Position numbers and translations under genes: made by a program. Shown piece by piece: positions 36,938 to 46,139 of a stretch of 64,000 bases of DNA. The stretch lies in the NCBI RefSeq assembly GCF_000021925.1, contig NC_011830.1:644501-708500 (forward strand). The letters are read 5' to 3'. How positions within the stretch are numbered: position 1 is the stretch's first letter; each line of letters begins with the position of its first letter. The notes beneath the pieces are model-generated. The model saw only the letters and a list, made by a program, of their open reading frames with translations. It was not told the origin of the DNA and made no database searches. Source of the DNA: Desulfitobacterium hafniense DCB-2. Lineage in GTDB: Bacteria; Bacillota; Desulfitobacteriia; Desulfitobacteriales; Desulfitobacteriaceae.

Positions 36938-36977
36938 TTTGCCGGAAGTGCTTCGCAAAAGAAGTGCTTCCGGCAAA
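36938..36977. terminator. Bidirectional hairpin between TAXI and LysR genes
   Basis: TTTGCCGGAAG and CTTCCGGCAAA, with an inner CTTC/GAAG pairing, separate the convergent TAXI and LysR genes. No long T-run follows. Confidence 0.65.
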
Positions 36978-36997
36978 CTATGTTTGTATCCAAAACC

Positions 36998-37903
36998 TTA
37001 TCCATCATTGCTATCCGTAAAGATCCGCATGAAATTGGTAAGAAACAAGGGATAATAATTTCGCTTCTTATAAATAAAGCAGATATCCAGGGAAACCTGG
37101 AAGTCGTCCAGGAAGAGTATTTTTATATTGGAGCCTTCATTTAGGCCATAGGTACGGATAAAGGTTTCCGGCACAATGGCAATGCCCAGGTTGGAATCCA
37201 CCAGTTTAATCGCGGTTTCATAGGTATCTGTGGAATAAATGCCGTCATTTTTGACGGAATCCCCTAAAAAGTTATCGATCTCTTCCCGGTAAATCCCCTG
37301 CCGGCGCAAAATGATGCGCTCATTCAAGAGCCGGCTGAAGGAAATCTTATCATACTTTGCCAAAGGGTGTGAACAGGAGACCACCGCCACTGAATTGGCA
37401 TTGGAGACGACTTTATGCTTAATCCCCGACATTTCCATCAGGGATTTGATCCGGCTGTTGGCGGCGATTAAAGCAACATCCATGGTATCGTTAAGCAGCC
37501 GCTCAATAATTTCCGAAGTTCCGCTTTCAATCAGTTCAACACAAATATCGGGATAGATTTTTACAAATTCCGTGAGCTTTTTAGGAACGAGATCAAGTCT
37601 TGTAATGGGAATGACACCCAGTCTGATCAGTCCCGAGTTGGGATTCAGTATTTCCGAAATACCGGTTTCCAGCTCTGTCACCGCTTCCAGGATGGCCTGC
37701 ACTAAAGGCAAAAGCTGCTTGCCTTCCGCAGTTAAAGCGATTTTCCGCCCCTGCTTCTCAAACAAGGGTACCCCGATTTCTTTTTGCAGCTCATTGATTT
37801 GCTGGCTTATGGAGGGTTCACTTATAAAAAGCCTGGCTGCCGCCTCGCGCATGGTTCCATATTTAACGACTGAATCGAAATAGCGAAGCTGCCGCATTTC
37901 CAT
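36998..37903 (-). CDS. LysR-family transcriptional regulator (probable regulator of tctBAC and phosphatase 2)
   Basis: A 301-residue LysR protein. ATG 37903 follows GGAGGTGATC and replaces the longer frame to 37942. The helix-turn-helix (TMREAAARLFISEPSISQQI) is followed by the effector-binding domain. It is divergent from the tct operon. An inverted repeat ATTGATAGC/GCTTATCAAT lies 18 bases before its start, and a near-copy of that whole promoter stands upstream of the phosphatase gene at 43497. Both are likely targets; the inducer is probably the transported carboxylate. Confidence 0.9.
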   Translation of the reverse strand: MEMRQLRYFDSVVKYGTMREAAARLFISEPSISQQINELQKEIGVPLFEKQGRKIALTAEGKQLLPLVQAILEAVTELETGISEILNPNSGLIRLGVIPITRLDLVPKKLTEFVKIYPDICVELIESGTSEIIERLLNDTMDVALIAANSRIKSLMEMSGIKHKVVSNANSVAVVSCSHPLAKYDKISFSRLLNERIILRRQGIYREEIDNFLGDSVKNDGIYSTDTYETAIKLVDSNLGIAIVPETFIRTYGLNEGSNIKILFLDDFQVSLDICFIYKKRNYYPLFLTNFMRIFTDSNDG

Positions 37904-37920
37904 CTGATCACCTCCATTTG

Positions 37921-37988
37921 ATTGATAGCTAAAGCTTATCAATCATTCTGAATCGCTAATTATCACTGGGGACTAACTATAGTATAAT
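37921..37988 (+). promoter_or_regulatory. LysR box plus promoter of the tct operon
   Basis: An inverted repeat (37921-37943, arms TTGATA/TATCAA) is followed by -35 TTATCA (37960-37965), a 17-base spacer and -10 TATAAT (37983-37988). The full module is repeated at 43335-43402 with identical spacing and about 58 of 69 bases the same. Confidence 0.8.
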
Positions 37989-38144
37989 TCATGTATAGAT
38001 AATTGGGAATAATCAAATGGAATCTTGTGAATGTAATCCCTTAAGCGAATGAACCGTTTCAGCAATCCAACCGCGGGAAGGTGATATAACTGCAGCTTCA
38101 GTTCCAATGGACAGACTCATTTCAAAATGTAGGGGAGGTAGTTT

Positions 38145-38219
38145 ATGAACATACAACATAACAGCAAAACTGCAGCACAATGTCCCCCCACACCTTGCCG
38201 GGGGGGTGTAAAGCCATGA
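38145..38219 (+). CDS. 24-codon leader ORF coupled to tctB
   Basis: ATG 38145 follows a strong site, GGGGAGGTAG, and the frame ends at TGA 38217-38219, overlapping tctB ATG 38216 as ATGA. It encodes a peptide with the Pro/Cys-rich segment CPPTPCRGG. Six Cs (CCCCCC) inside it can pair with the GGGGGG that serves as the tctB ribosome binding site. Ribosomes reading the leader would open that hairpin, so tctB translation probably depends on leader translation. The peptide resembles no known protein. Confidence 0.6.
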   Translation: MNIQHNSKTAAQCPPTPCRGGVKP

Positions 38220-38680
38220 AGAATTTGCTGGCAGACCGGATCGCCGGTGGGTTTTTTCTTGTGATCGGCGGGATGGCCATTTATGAGGCGATCCGGCTGT
38301 ATCCTATGCATATTGGCCGCTCCATCGTCGGTGACGAAACATTTATCGGCTTTCTGGGCGTGGCGCTGCTTATTCTCGGCGGGCTGTTCCTCTTTGTGCT
38401 TAAGCCCCAGGGAGATGAACAGGCGGAGTTCCCCACCGGACAGCTGCGCAAAAAGATGCTGTTCGTGATGGGTTTAGTGTTTGCTTATTGGGGGTTATTG
38501 CAGGTCATCGGCTACCCGGCCAGTACCTTTATTATCGGCCTGGGCTTATTCCGGACCATCGGTGATTATGGGTGGCTGCGATGTACAGTATTTTCGGCGC
38601 TGCTTAGTATTGTCTTTTACGGAATCTTTGTAATGTGGCTGAAGACCCCATTTCCACAGCCGCTCATCACTATTTTTTAA
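38216..38680 (+). CDS. TctB-like small permease subunit
   Basis: A 154-residue protein with four expected membrane helices, matching the small subunit of tripartite tricarboxylate transporters. ATG 38216 has GGGGGG at 38201-38206; a longer upstream frame is not supported. It forms the membrane complex with the TctA-like protein encoded next. Confidence 0.8.
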   Translation: MKNLLADRIAGGFFLVIGGMAIYEAIRLYPMHIGRSIVGDETFIGFLGVALLILGGLFLFVLKPQGDEQAEFPTGQLRKKMLFVMGLVFAYWGLLQVIGYPASTFIIGLGLFRTIGDYGWLRCTVFSALLSIVFYGIFVMWLKTPFPQPLITIF

Positions 38681-38693
38681 CGGGGGTATTTAG

Positions 38694-40202
38694 ATGGAAG
38701 CATTACAGATGTTGTTCTCCGGATTTGCCTTGGCTTTGGAACCCTCTAATATACTGATGGCTGCCCTGGGCGCTTTTGTCGGCACCATGGTCGGCGTCCT
38801 GCCCGGTTTAGGGCCAACCTCGGCCATTGCCATTCTGCTGCCCCTTACCGCCGTCCTGCCGCCCACCCAGGCGATCATTATGCTGGCAGGAATCTACTAT
38901 GGAGCCATGTATGGCGGCTCCTCCACGGCGATCCTCTTAAACATTCCCGGGGAAGTGGCGTCCGTGCCCACCTGTCTCGACGGTTATCCCATGGCTCAGC
39001 AGGGAAGGGGAGGACCGGCCCTGGGGATCGCGGCCATTGGTTCCTTTATCGCCGGGATCATGGGAATTATAGCCCTGACCTTTTTTGCGCCCCTTTTTGC
39101 CGAGCAGGCCCTTAAGTTCGGTCCGCCGGAGTATTTTGCCCTGATGCTGCTGGCGCTGACCATCGTCGTAAGCTTAGGGGGAGCATCCATAGGCAAAGCC
39201 TTGGCCATGGGCTTTTTCGGCTACCTGCTCTCCTTGATCGGCTTGGGAACCATGACCAATATGCCGCGGCTGACCTTTGGCTATACCCCCTTATGGGGCG
39301 GCCTGGATGTGATCAGCGTCGTCATCGGCCTGTTTGCCATCAGTGAAGTCTTAAACGGGATCGAGGAGAAGAAAATCGCCATCTCCATGGGCAATATCGG
39401 CTCGGTTTTTCCAGGTCTTAAGGATTTGAAGCAAAGTATCAAATCCATCTTCCGCGGCGGTGCCCTGGGCTTCTTTATGGGATTATTGCCCGGGTGTTCC
39501 CCGGCGGTAACCACCTTTCTGGCCTATGACTTAGAGAAAAAATGTTCAAAAACACCGGAACGGTTCGGCAAGGGGGCCATCGAAGGTGTCGCCGCCCCTG
39601 AGTCTGCCAATAACGCCACAAGCTCAGCCGGTTTCATTCCTCTGTTCGCCCTTGGCATTCCAGCCTCCCCGCCCCTGGCGGTTCTTTTGGGGGGACTGAT
39701 GATTTACGGTCTTACCCCCGGACCCCTGCTCTTCGAGCAGAACGGAGACTTTGTCTGGGCGGTCATCGCCAGTATGTTTATCGGTAATGTGATGTGTCTG
39801 GTTCTCAATCTTCCTCTGGTGGGGCTTTGGGCCAGGCTGACCCAAATACCCTATGGCATCCTGGCTCCGATTATTTTACTGATATCCATCGTGGGAGCCT
39901 ATACTGTCCGCAATGATATGTTCGATGTTCTGGTCGCTCTGATCTTCGGGGTTGTAGGCTACTTTATGAACAAATTCAATTGGCCCGTGGTTCCTTTCAT
40001 CATCTGTTTTATCCTTGGTCCCATGTTGGAAAGGTCCCTTTTACAGTCCTTTGGCATGGCGTTTGAAAATCCCTTCATTTTCTTTCAACGCCCCATCTCC
40101 CTGACCCTCCTTGTTGCCACCGGTATCTTTTTGGTTGTTTCCCTTAAACTCAGGCGGCGGACTCAAAGCCGAATAGACAACTCTGGTTTTGAAGTGAAAT
40201 AA
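38694..40202 (+). CDS. TctA-like large permease subunit
   Basis: A 502-residue membrane protein with ten or more helices. It has the TctA signatures VGVLPGLGPTSAIAILLPLT and YGGSSTAILLNIPGE, and a symmetrical second half with GLLPGCSPAVTTFLAYDLEK. It imports a di- or tricarboxylate using an ion gradient, with the extracellular TctC-like protein as receptor. It follows the tctB-like gene by 13 bases. Confidence 0.93.
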   Translation: MEALQMLFSGFALALEPSNILMAALGAFVGTMVGVLPGLGPTSAIAILLPLTAVLPPTQAIIMLAGIYYGAMYGGSSTAILLNIPGEVASVPTCLDGYPMAQQGRGGPALGIAAIGSFIAGIMGIIALTFFAPLFAEQALKFGPPEYFALMLLALTIVVSLGGASIGKALAMGFFGYLLSLIGLGTMTNMPRLTFGYTPLWGGLDVISVVIGLFAISEVLNGIEEKKIAISMGNIGSVFPGLKDLKQSIKSIFRGGALGFFMGLLPGCSPAVTTFLAYDLEKKCSKTPERFGKGAIEGVAAPESANNATSSAGFIPLFALGIPASPPLAVLLGGLMIYGLTPGPLLFEQNGDFVWAVIASMFIGNVMCLVLNLPLVGLWARLTQIPYGILAPIILLISIVGAYTVRNDMFDVLVALIFGVVGYFMNKFNWPVVPFIICFILGPMLERSLLQSFGMAFENPFIFFQRPISLTLLVATGIFLVVSLKLRRRTQSRIDNSGFEVK

Positions 40203-40223
40203 ATAGTAATGGGGGATTTATCA

Positions 40224-41243
40224 ATGAAAAAAATGAACAAAAAGATGACTTGGCTCATCGGTATCTTGATTTTGACACTTGCTCTGGCCGGATGTTCATC
40301 ATCTGCCCAGGGGCCATCCGAAACGGCTAAGGAAGATCCGCCGTATCCGACCCGGCAGATCGAACTGGTGGTTCCGGCCGGTCCCGGGGGTCTCACGGAT
40401 CTGACAGCCCGGGCTGTAGCCGATTATGTCAGCAAAAAGTGGAATCAGCCCATTTTAGTGGTTAACAAACCCGGTGCGGGCAACGTTACCGGACTGCAGT
40501 ATGGTTTAATGCAGGGCAAACCGGACGGATATACGGTGGTGGCCGACAATATTGCCGCTTCTGTATTGATGGTGGCCGGCATGAAAAACCCGCCCATCAA
40601 GCTGGAGGACAGAATTTTCGTATCCAAGTTTGTGGAAAACCCCATGTGCTTTTCCGTGGCCGCCGATTCGCAATTTAAGGATATGAAGGAGCTTGTGGAA
40701 TGGACTAAAAAGAGCCCGGAAAAATTAACCCATACCAGTTTAAGCGCCACCAGTATGAATGCCCTTACCGCCGCTGAACTCTGTAAAGCCATCGGCGTGG
40801 ATTACAAACAAACCCAACCCATTCTGGTCACCAGCGGCAGTGAGGGAATTACCATGATCGCCGGCGGCCACGCTATCTTGGGTGATCAGTCCGTCCAGGA
40901 AACCTATCCTCTTGCTGCCGGCGGCAAATTAAAAGTGCTGGCCATCGCAGCCAAAGAGCGGAGCCCCTTATTCCCGGATGTGCCTACTTGCCAGGAACTT
41001 GGCATCGATATTGACGTGACCTGGTACGGCGGCATCAGCGCCCCGAAAGGCACCCCGGATTATATCGTCAAAAAATGGGATGAAACCATCGCCGAAATGG
41101 TCAAAGATCAGGATTTCATTAACAAGATGAATGAACTTCATGCCAATATCAGCTATTTGAATACTGCCGATTATAATGCTTCCATCAAGGAGCAGGTTGA
41201 ACGCTATACCCAATTGTTTGATTCCATAGGTGTTCGTCAGTAG
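40224..41243 (+). CDS. TctC/Bug-family substrate-binding lipoprotein
   Basis: A 339-residue Bug-type receptor. ATG 40224 follows GGGGGAT. The lipoprotein signal ends in LALAGCSSS (Cys near residue 23). The fold has the family loops YPTRQIELVVPAGPGGLTDL and SKKWNQPILVVNKPGAGN. Bug proteins bind carboxylates through two ordered waters. The gene ends the tct operon. Its order, with the receptor last, differs from the classic tctCBA order. Confidence 0.92.
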   Translation: MKKMNKKMTWLIGILILTLALAGCSSSAQGPSETAKEDPPYPTRQIELVVPAGPGGLTDLTARAVADYVSKKWNQPILVVNKPGAGNVTGLQYGLMQGKPDGYTVVADNIAASVLMVAGMKNPPIKLEDRIFVSKFVENPMCFSVAADSQFKDMKELVEWTKKSPEKLTHTSLSATSMNALTAAELCKAIGVDYKQTQPILVTSGSEGITMIAGGHAILGDQSVQETYPLAAGGKLKVLAIAAKERSPLFPDVPTCQELGIDIDVTWYGGISAPKGTPDYIVKKWDETIAEMVKDQDFINKMNELHANISYLNTADYNASIKEQVERYTQLFDSIGVRQ

Positions 41244-41330
41244 CTTTTTGCTTTGCTGATTAGGGAGCTGAGTATGGAATGGAAGATATTGGGCTGGAAT
41301 ATGGACTGGAAAATATAGACTGAAAGTGTT

Positions 41331-41372
41331 AATGAGAATGGATTTTAGGCAAAAATCCATTCTCATTCCTTT
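41331..41372 (+). terminator. Terminator of the tct operon
   Basis: AATGAGAATGGATTTT and its exact complement surround AGGCA, followed by CCTTTT. Confidence 0.85.
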
Positions 41373-41470
41373 TGATCGTTGCCCCCAAAGCTCGGCATTA
41401 TGGGGAATTAAACCGCAAAGATGGCTTGCTGCGACTGTAATTTTGGAAAAGAAAGTGGGATTAGTAAGAG

Positions 41471-43204
41471 ATGGGATGGTTTATTAATTTAAAAACAAGT
41501 AGAAAACTCTTGATCTGCTTTTTACTAATGGCCCTATTAATCCTGACTGTTGGCATCACCGGGCTGCTTAACCTGGGCAAAGTCAACGCTAATATTAAAA
41601 TAATCACCCAGGACGGCATCCAGCCCATTCTCATTTTAGAAGACTTGAATAAGAGCTTTGCTAAAGGAGCCGCGGAGTTGACCGGCGTGGTCTGGAAAAG
41701 CCAGGTTGCAGAAGACTCTGCAGTGGTCGGCGATTCCCGCCGGGTGATTGCCCAGGCTATCGAAGACGGCGACCTGCTGCTCCAGCAGTACCAAATGCTC
41801 AACTTGACCGACGAAGAAAAAGAACTGTTAGGGGAATTCAAACGTGAGGAGGCCGTTTACCGCGACTTGCGGGAAAAGGCGCTGACCGCCGTTGCATTAA
41901 AAAGCTATGCCTTAGCCGGTGACTTCAACCAGCAGGCCGGTCTGCAGCAGGCTAAGGTGGAAGGAATCATCGATCAGATGATTGAGTGTTCCCTGGCCTA
42001 TAACGAGGAGCTTCAGCGCGCCTCGGAACAGGACTTTGCCAAAGCCGGCATGGTCATTATGATCCTGACCGCCTGCGGTTTTGGTTTGGCTTTGTTATTC
42101 AGTCTGCTCCTGGGGAGAATGATCAGCCGCCCGATTCTGGCCGCCGTTGAACAGGCTGAATTATTTGCCCAAGGGGATTTTTCCACGGATCAGCAAAGAG
42201 CTTTCCTGGGCAGGAAGGACGAAATCGGTCAATTAGCCCAGGCCTATGATGAGATCGACAGCAATATGAGCCGCCTTCTGGAACAGGTGATGGCGGCTGC
42301 CGAAGATCTTAAGACAGTGGGAGGGGAACTATCGGTGTCGGCTGAGGAACTGAATGCCCAGGGACAAAACATCAATGCCGGAGCGGAACAGATTGCGGCA
42401 GGGATGGAAGAGACGGCAGCCTCTGCCCAAGAAATGCTGGCTTCCGGAACGGAGATCAGCAACGGGGCCGGCAGGCTGGCCGGGAAAGCCGCTGAGGGCA
42501 GCAGAATCGTCCAGGACATCGAGCAGAAAGCCCAGCTGATGCGTACCAATGCTGAAGCATCACGGGGTGCAACCCTGAGCATGTACCAGCACAAACAAGC
42601 AGAAATCATCGCCGCCATCCAAAACGGTGAAGTGGTTCAAGAAATCAGGATCATGGCCGAAACCATCGACGGCATCGCCGGGCAGACCAATCTCCTGGCC
42701 TTGAACGCCGCTATCGAAGCAGCCCGGGCCGGAGAGCAGGGAAGGGGCTTTGCCGTAGTCGCCGAAGAAGTGCGGAAGCTGGCCGAACAATCGGCCCAGA
42801 CCGTAGCGGGAATCCATGCCGTGATCAGCAAAGTCACCGAAGCCTTTGGCCAGCTCTCCCGCAACTCCTCCGACGTATTAACCTTTATGGAGGAAAAAGT
42901 CATACCCGATTACGAGAGCCTTGTAGAAGCAGAAGAACAGCATGCCCAGGATGCCCGGCGGATAGGAACCCTGGTGGAAGACTTCGCCGCCACATCAGAG
43001 CAAATGCTGGCCGCCATCGAGCAAATGAGCAACGCCATCCAAACCGTTTCCGCTTCAGTCCAGGAAAGCACCGGCAGTTCCCAGGAAATCGCCCACAATA
43101 TGAGCCAGATGGCCGGGGTTATGGAGCAGGTGGCCAAGGCCGCTCAGAGCCAGGCTGAACATGCGATGGACTTGAATGCTATGGTGGAGAAGTTCAAAAT
43201 CTGA
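41471..43204 (+). CDS. Methyl-accepting chemotaxis protein
   Basis: A 577-residue chemoreceptor. It has a membrane helix at about residues 12-32, a four-helix-bundle sensor to about 190, a second helix at about 193-215, HAMP, and a long signalling coiled coil. The hairpin tip that binds CheA/CheW is well conserved ([20 protein letters not shown]). The start ATG 41471 has only a weak site (AGTAAGAG). It lies between the tct operon and phosphatase 2, so it may sense the same carboxylate directly or through a binding protein (inference). Confidence 0.92.
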   Translation: MGWFINLKTSRKLLICFLLMALLILTVGITGLLNLGKVNANIKIITQDGIQPILILEDLNKSFAKGAAELTGVVWKSQVAEDSAVVGDSRRVIAQAIEDGDLLLQQYQMLNLTDEEKELLGEFKREEAVYRDLREKALTAVALKSYALAGDFNQQAGLQQAKVEGIIDQMIECSLAYNEELQRASEQDFAKAGMVIMILTACGFGLALLFSLLLGRMISRPILAAVEQAELFAQGDFSTDQQRAFLGRKDEIGQLAQAYDEIDSNMSRLLEQVMAAAEDLKTVGGELSVSAEELNAQGQNINAGAEQIAAGMEETAASAQEMLASGTEISNGAGRLAGKAAEGSRIVQDIEQKAQLMRTNAEASRGATLSMYQHKQAEIIAAIQNGEVVQEIRIMAETIDGIAGQTNLLALNAAIEAARAGEQGRGFAVVAEEVRKLAEQSAQTVAGIHAVISKVTEAFGQLSRNSSDVLTFMEEKVIPDYESLVEAEEQHAQDARRIGTLVEDFAATSEQMLAAIEQMSNAIQTVSASVQESTGSSQEIAHNMSQMAGVMEQVAKAAQSQAEHAMDLNAMVEKFKI

Positions 43205-43270
43205 TAACGATATCCATAATGTCATCCTATCCACCAATGCCCGTCATATTCATTGATGTGCATTGGTCTG

Positions 43271-43314
43271 TTATGCCCATTATGCCTATTATGCCTATTA
43301 TGCCTATTATGGCC
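43271..43314. repeat. 9-bp tandem repeat (ATTATGCCT)
   Basis: Three exact and two degenerate copies of ATTATGCCT lie in the 292-base gap between the chemoreceptor gene and phosphatase 2. Confidence 0.8.
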
Positions 43315-43334
43315 CAATAAAAGCCCCTCGTTTA

Positions 43335-43402
43335 ATTGATAGCCATAGCTTATCAATCCTCCTTAATCGTTAATTATCACCCCAGATTAACTATAGTATA
43401 AT
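43335..43402 (+). promoter_or_regulatory. LysR box plus promoter of phosphatase gene 2 (copy of the tct promoter)
   Basis: Inverted repeat at 43335-43357, -35 TTATCA (43374-43379), 17-base spacer and -10 TATAAT (43397-43402). The distance from operator to -10 is exactly that at 37921-37988, although no LysR gene is adjacent here. Confidence 0.8.
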
Positions 43403-43496
43403 TTTTTTAGAGATGATTTCCGGGGGCATTGGCCAATGAACTCAGGATAAGCTGAAAGATTTGCATAGTATAGATGACGAAAGGATGTTATGAAAA

Positions 43497-45542
43497 ATGA
43501 AGAGGAAAGCTCTAACAGAAAAAATCGCCGTGATCGGAGTGGACGGTTTTGAGCCAAGGCTGGCCAAAAAGTTCCTGGACCAAGGCAAAATGCCCAATCT
43601 GCAAAAGTTCATCGACAGAGGCTCCTGCCGGGACGATCTGGTCTTATTAGGGGCCGTGCCGACAGTTACACCGACTCTCTGGACAACCTTGTCTACCGGA
43701 GCCTATCCGGGAACCCACGGCATTACCTGTTTCTTTGGGCACAATCATGGACAGTTGGATAGCCTGGTCTATAATCTGGACTCCAGACGCTGTAAAGCGG
43801 AACCCCTGTGGAATGTTTATGCTGAAGAGGCCAACAAGAAAACCTTGGTCTGGCATTGGCCGGGCAGCTCATGGCCTGCCACTTCGGACAGCCCTAATCT
43901 TCACGTTGTTGACGGTACTCAGCCCCAGACCATCAATACAGGCATTGCCGGTATTGATATTTCGAAGATAGTTGTTGCTTCAGATAAATTTACAGAGCTG
44001 CAATTCCTGCCCAATACCTCCACGATTACCCCCGGCGCCGGTTGCATCATTGAGAATGTGGAAGAACTAATGGAAGATGACGGGGAAGTCAGTTATTTAA
44101 GAGCAGCCATATCAAGCGGTGCCAAAGTTATTAAAAATATCATTACTTGTGAAGAGGAAAACGAGGTCAATGTCCTGGCCAAAATGATTGCCGATTCAGT
44201 CAAATCACCGATCAAGGAAGCTGCAGGCTGGGCTAAGGCCCCTGCCGGCGCCAAGGAGTTTACCATTATCCTGGGCAAAGGCCTGGAACGCCGTCCGGTC
44301 CTGCTTTTACAAAACGAACAAGGCGTTTACGATACAATCCAGGTTTATAAATCCAAGAAGGATGCCCAGCCTCTGGTCACTCTTAAAGCCGAACAATCAG
44401 CTTATGACGTGGTGGATACCATCACCAATGACGACGGAGAACCTGTTTTAGGCAACAGAAACTACCACGCCTTAACCATCAGCCCCGACGGTTCTCAGGT
44501 CACCATGCTGATCGGTATGGCCATGGATGTGAGCCGGGATGATTTATTCCACCCCAAGAGTTTGTACAAGGAAGTGATCGATAATATCGGGTATGTTCCT
44601 AACAGACCGGTAGTGAACGGCGCTAACGAAATCCTGGTCGACAAAGTATTTATCCCTACCTGGGACCACTATTCCCAGTGGCAGGCCGATTGTCTGACCT
44701 ATTTTATGAAAAACAATCAGTATGATATCATCTTTTCCCATCTCCATAACGTGGATAATGGCGGTCATCTGTTCTGGCATTTTGCCAAGCATCAGGAGAT
44801 GTGGAAAAACAACGAAGAAGCTTACAAGGTATTTATCGAGAGAATGTATATTCAGACCGATAATTATATAGGAAGATTCCTGCCCTATCTGGATGAAGGC
44901 TGGACTATCATCGTCACCGCGGATCACGGCTTAAGCTGTCAGGAAAATCACGGCGTGGAATTGGGTGAAGCCGGCGGCATCACCACACCGGTCATGGAAG
45001 AACTGGGTTATAGCAAAATGCTTCTGGATGAAAACGGCAACCGGACTCATGAATTTGATTGGGCCCATACCAAAGCAGTAGCCAGCCGCGGCAATCATAT
45101 TTATCTCAACTTAATCGGCCGGGATGAGCACGGAATCGTTGACCCTAAAGACCAATACGATTTGGAAACCCAGATCATCTCCGACTTGTATCAATACCGG
45201 GATCACAAAACCGGCAAACGGGTGGTGGCCCTGGCCATGCGCAATAAGGATGCTGTGATTCTCGGCCTGAGCGGGCCGGAGTGCGGGGATATCGTCTACT
45301 TCAAAGAAGAGACCTTCAATGTGATCCACGCCGACTCTTTATCCACCCAAAACGGCTATGCCGACACATCCCTTTCCCCGATTTTTGTGGCAGCCGGACC
45401 GGGAATCAAAGAAGGCTTTAAAACGGAACGGGTCATTCGTCAGGTGGATATCGCGCCGACCATGGCTTTCCTGAGCGGCGTTCGTTTACCGGCTCAGTCC
45501 GAGGGCTCACCTGTTCATCAAATTCTTACGGAAGAAATTTAA
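43497..45542 (+). CDS. Alkaline-phosphatase-superfamily hydrolase 2 (paralog of phosphatase 1)
   Basis: A 681-residue paralog of the protein at 31766, well over half identical by eye along its whole length. It keeps every motif: VIGVDGFEPR, VTPTLWTTLSTG with the probable Thr nucleophile, THGITC, FSHLHNVDNGGHLFWH and VTADHGL. Again there is no signal peptide. The two differ most at about residues 80-95 and in the loop after the first Asp ligand. It has its own LysR-type promoter, shared in sequence with tctB, and is followed by a large hairpin. It probably acts on a relative of the substrate of phosphatase 1. Confidence 0.85.
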   Translation: MKRKALTEKIAVIGVDGFEPRLAKKFLDQGKMPNLQKFIDRGSCRDDLVLLGAVPTVTPTLWTTLSTGAYPGTHGITCFFGHNHGQLDSLVYNLDSRRCKAEPLWNVYAEEANKKTLVWHWPGSSWPATSDSPNLHVVDGTQPQTINTGIAGIDISKIVVASDKFTELQFLPNTSTITPGAGCIIENVEELMEDDGEVSYLRAAISSGAKVIKNIITCEEENEVNVLAKMIADSVKSPIKEAAGWAKAPAGAKEFTIILGKGLERRPVLLLQNEQGVYDTIQVYKSKKDAQPLVTLKAEQSAYDVVDTITNDDGEPVLGNRNYHALTISPDGSQVTMLIGMAMDVSRDDLFHPKSLYKEVIDNIGYVPNRPVVNGANEILVDKVFIPTWDHYSQWQADCLTYFMKNNQYDIIFSHLHNVDNGGHLFWHFAKHQEMWKNNEEAYKVFIERMYIQTDNYIGRFLPYLDEGWTIIVTADHGLSCQENHGVELGEAGGITTPVMEELGYSKMLLDENGNRTHEFDWAHTKAVASRGNHIYLNLIGRDEHGIVDPKDQYDLETQIISDLYQYRDHKTGKRVVALAMRNKDAVILGLSGPECGDIVYFKEETFNVIHADSLSTQNGYADTSLSPIFVAAGPGIKEGFKTERVIRQVDIAPTMAFLSGVRLPAQSEGSPVHQILTEEI

Positions 45543-45548
45543 CCCATT

Positions 45549-45592
45549 GCCGGATTCATCTCCCGCTTCGACAAGCGGGAGGTGAATCCGGC
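45549..45592 (+). terminator. Large hairpin after phosphatase gene 2
   Basis: GCCGGATTCA-CTCCCGCTT pairs with AAGCGGGAG-TGAATCCGGC around CGAC. A T-run begins five bases further on. Confidence 0.75.
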
Positions 45593-45662
45593 AGCAATTT
45601 TTGGTATCCCAATTCAATGGCGATGCAAACCGCCATAAAGACCAAGAGGAGGTTGGAGAGAT

Positions 45663-45992
45663 ATGTCCTTACAACGATTAAATGCCAAGAGCTTTGAAGA
45701 GATTATTTATGATCAAGGGAGCCCCTGCCTGGTGATCTTTTCGAGAAAAACCTGTCATGTCTGCAAAGGGGTAGTGCCGATTCTGGAAGAAATGCAGCCT
45801 GACTACGAGGGCAAATTCGGGTTTTATTATGTGGATGTGGAAGAAGAGCAGGCTTTATACCAAAGATTTTCCCTTAAAGGGGTTCCTCAGATTCTTTTCT
45901 TCAAAGACGGGGAGTTTCAGGGGAAGCTGGTGGGTGCTGTGGATGATGAGAAGGTGAGTGATAAGATTATGGAGGTCGGTGAGGGGGAATAG
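45663..45992 (+). CDS. Thioredoxin-family protein with CHVC active site
   Basis: A 109-residue single-domain thioredoxin fold. The redox site is SRKTCHVCKGVVP (Cys-His-Val-Cys) rather than the usual WCGPC. The later cis-proline loop GVPQILFFKDGE is present. CHVC centres are closer to glutaredoxin/DsbA-like sites and may have a more oxidising potential (family knowledge). It lacks a signal peptide. It stands alone after the phosphatase terminator, with a good site at 45647-45659. Confidence 0.85.
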   Translation: MSLQRLNAKSFEEIIYDQGSPCLVIFSRKTCHVCKGVVPILEEMQPDYEGKFGFYYVDVEEEQALYQRFSLKGVPQILFFKDGEFQGKLVGAVDDEKVSDKIMEVGEGE

Positions 45993-46061
45993 GTTCTCTT
46001 GTTCCTGCTGTGCAGAGATTAATCTACGCATTATAAGCCGCCTCATTACTCATATTAAGCT

Positions 46062-46108
46062 AATAAGCCAATCCGATCTCATTAGCTGAGAGATCGGATT
46101 GGCTTATT
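46062..46108. terminator. Perfect palindromic hairpin, third member of the GATATCGGATTGG family
   Basis: A 19-bp arm beginning AATAAGCCAATCCGATCTC is exactly complementary to 46090-46108. It separates the thioredoxin gene from the convergent small gene. The core ATCGGATTGGCTT is shared with 5463-5500 and 10212-10235. Confidence 0.75.
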
Positions 46109-46139
46109 GAGTTAAACGCTCTTTTTTCTCTATAAAATA

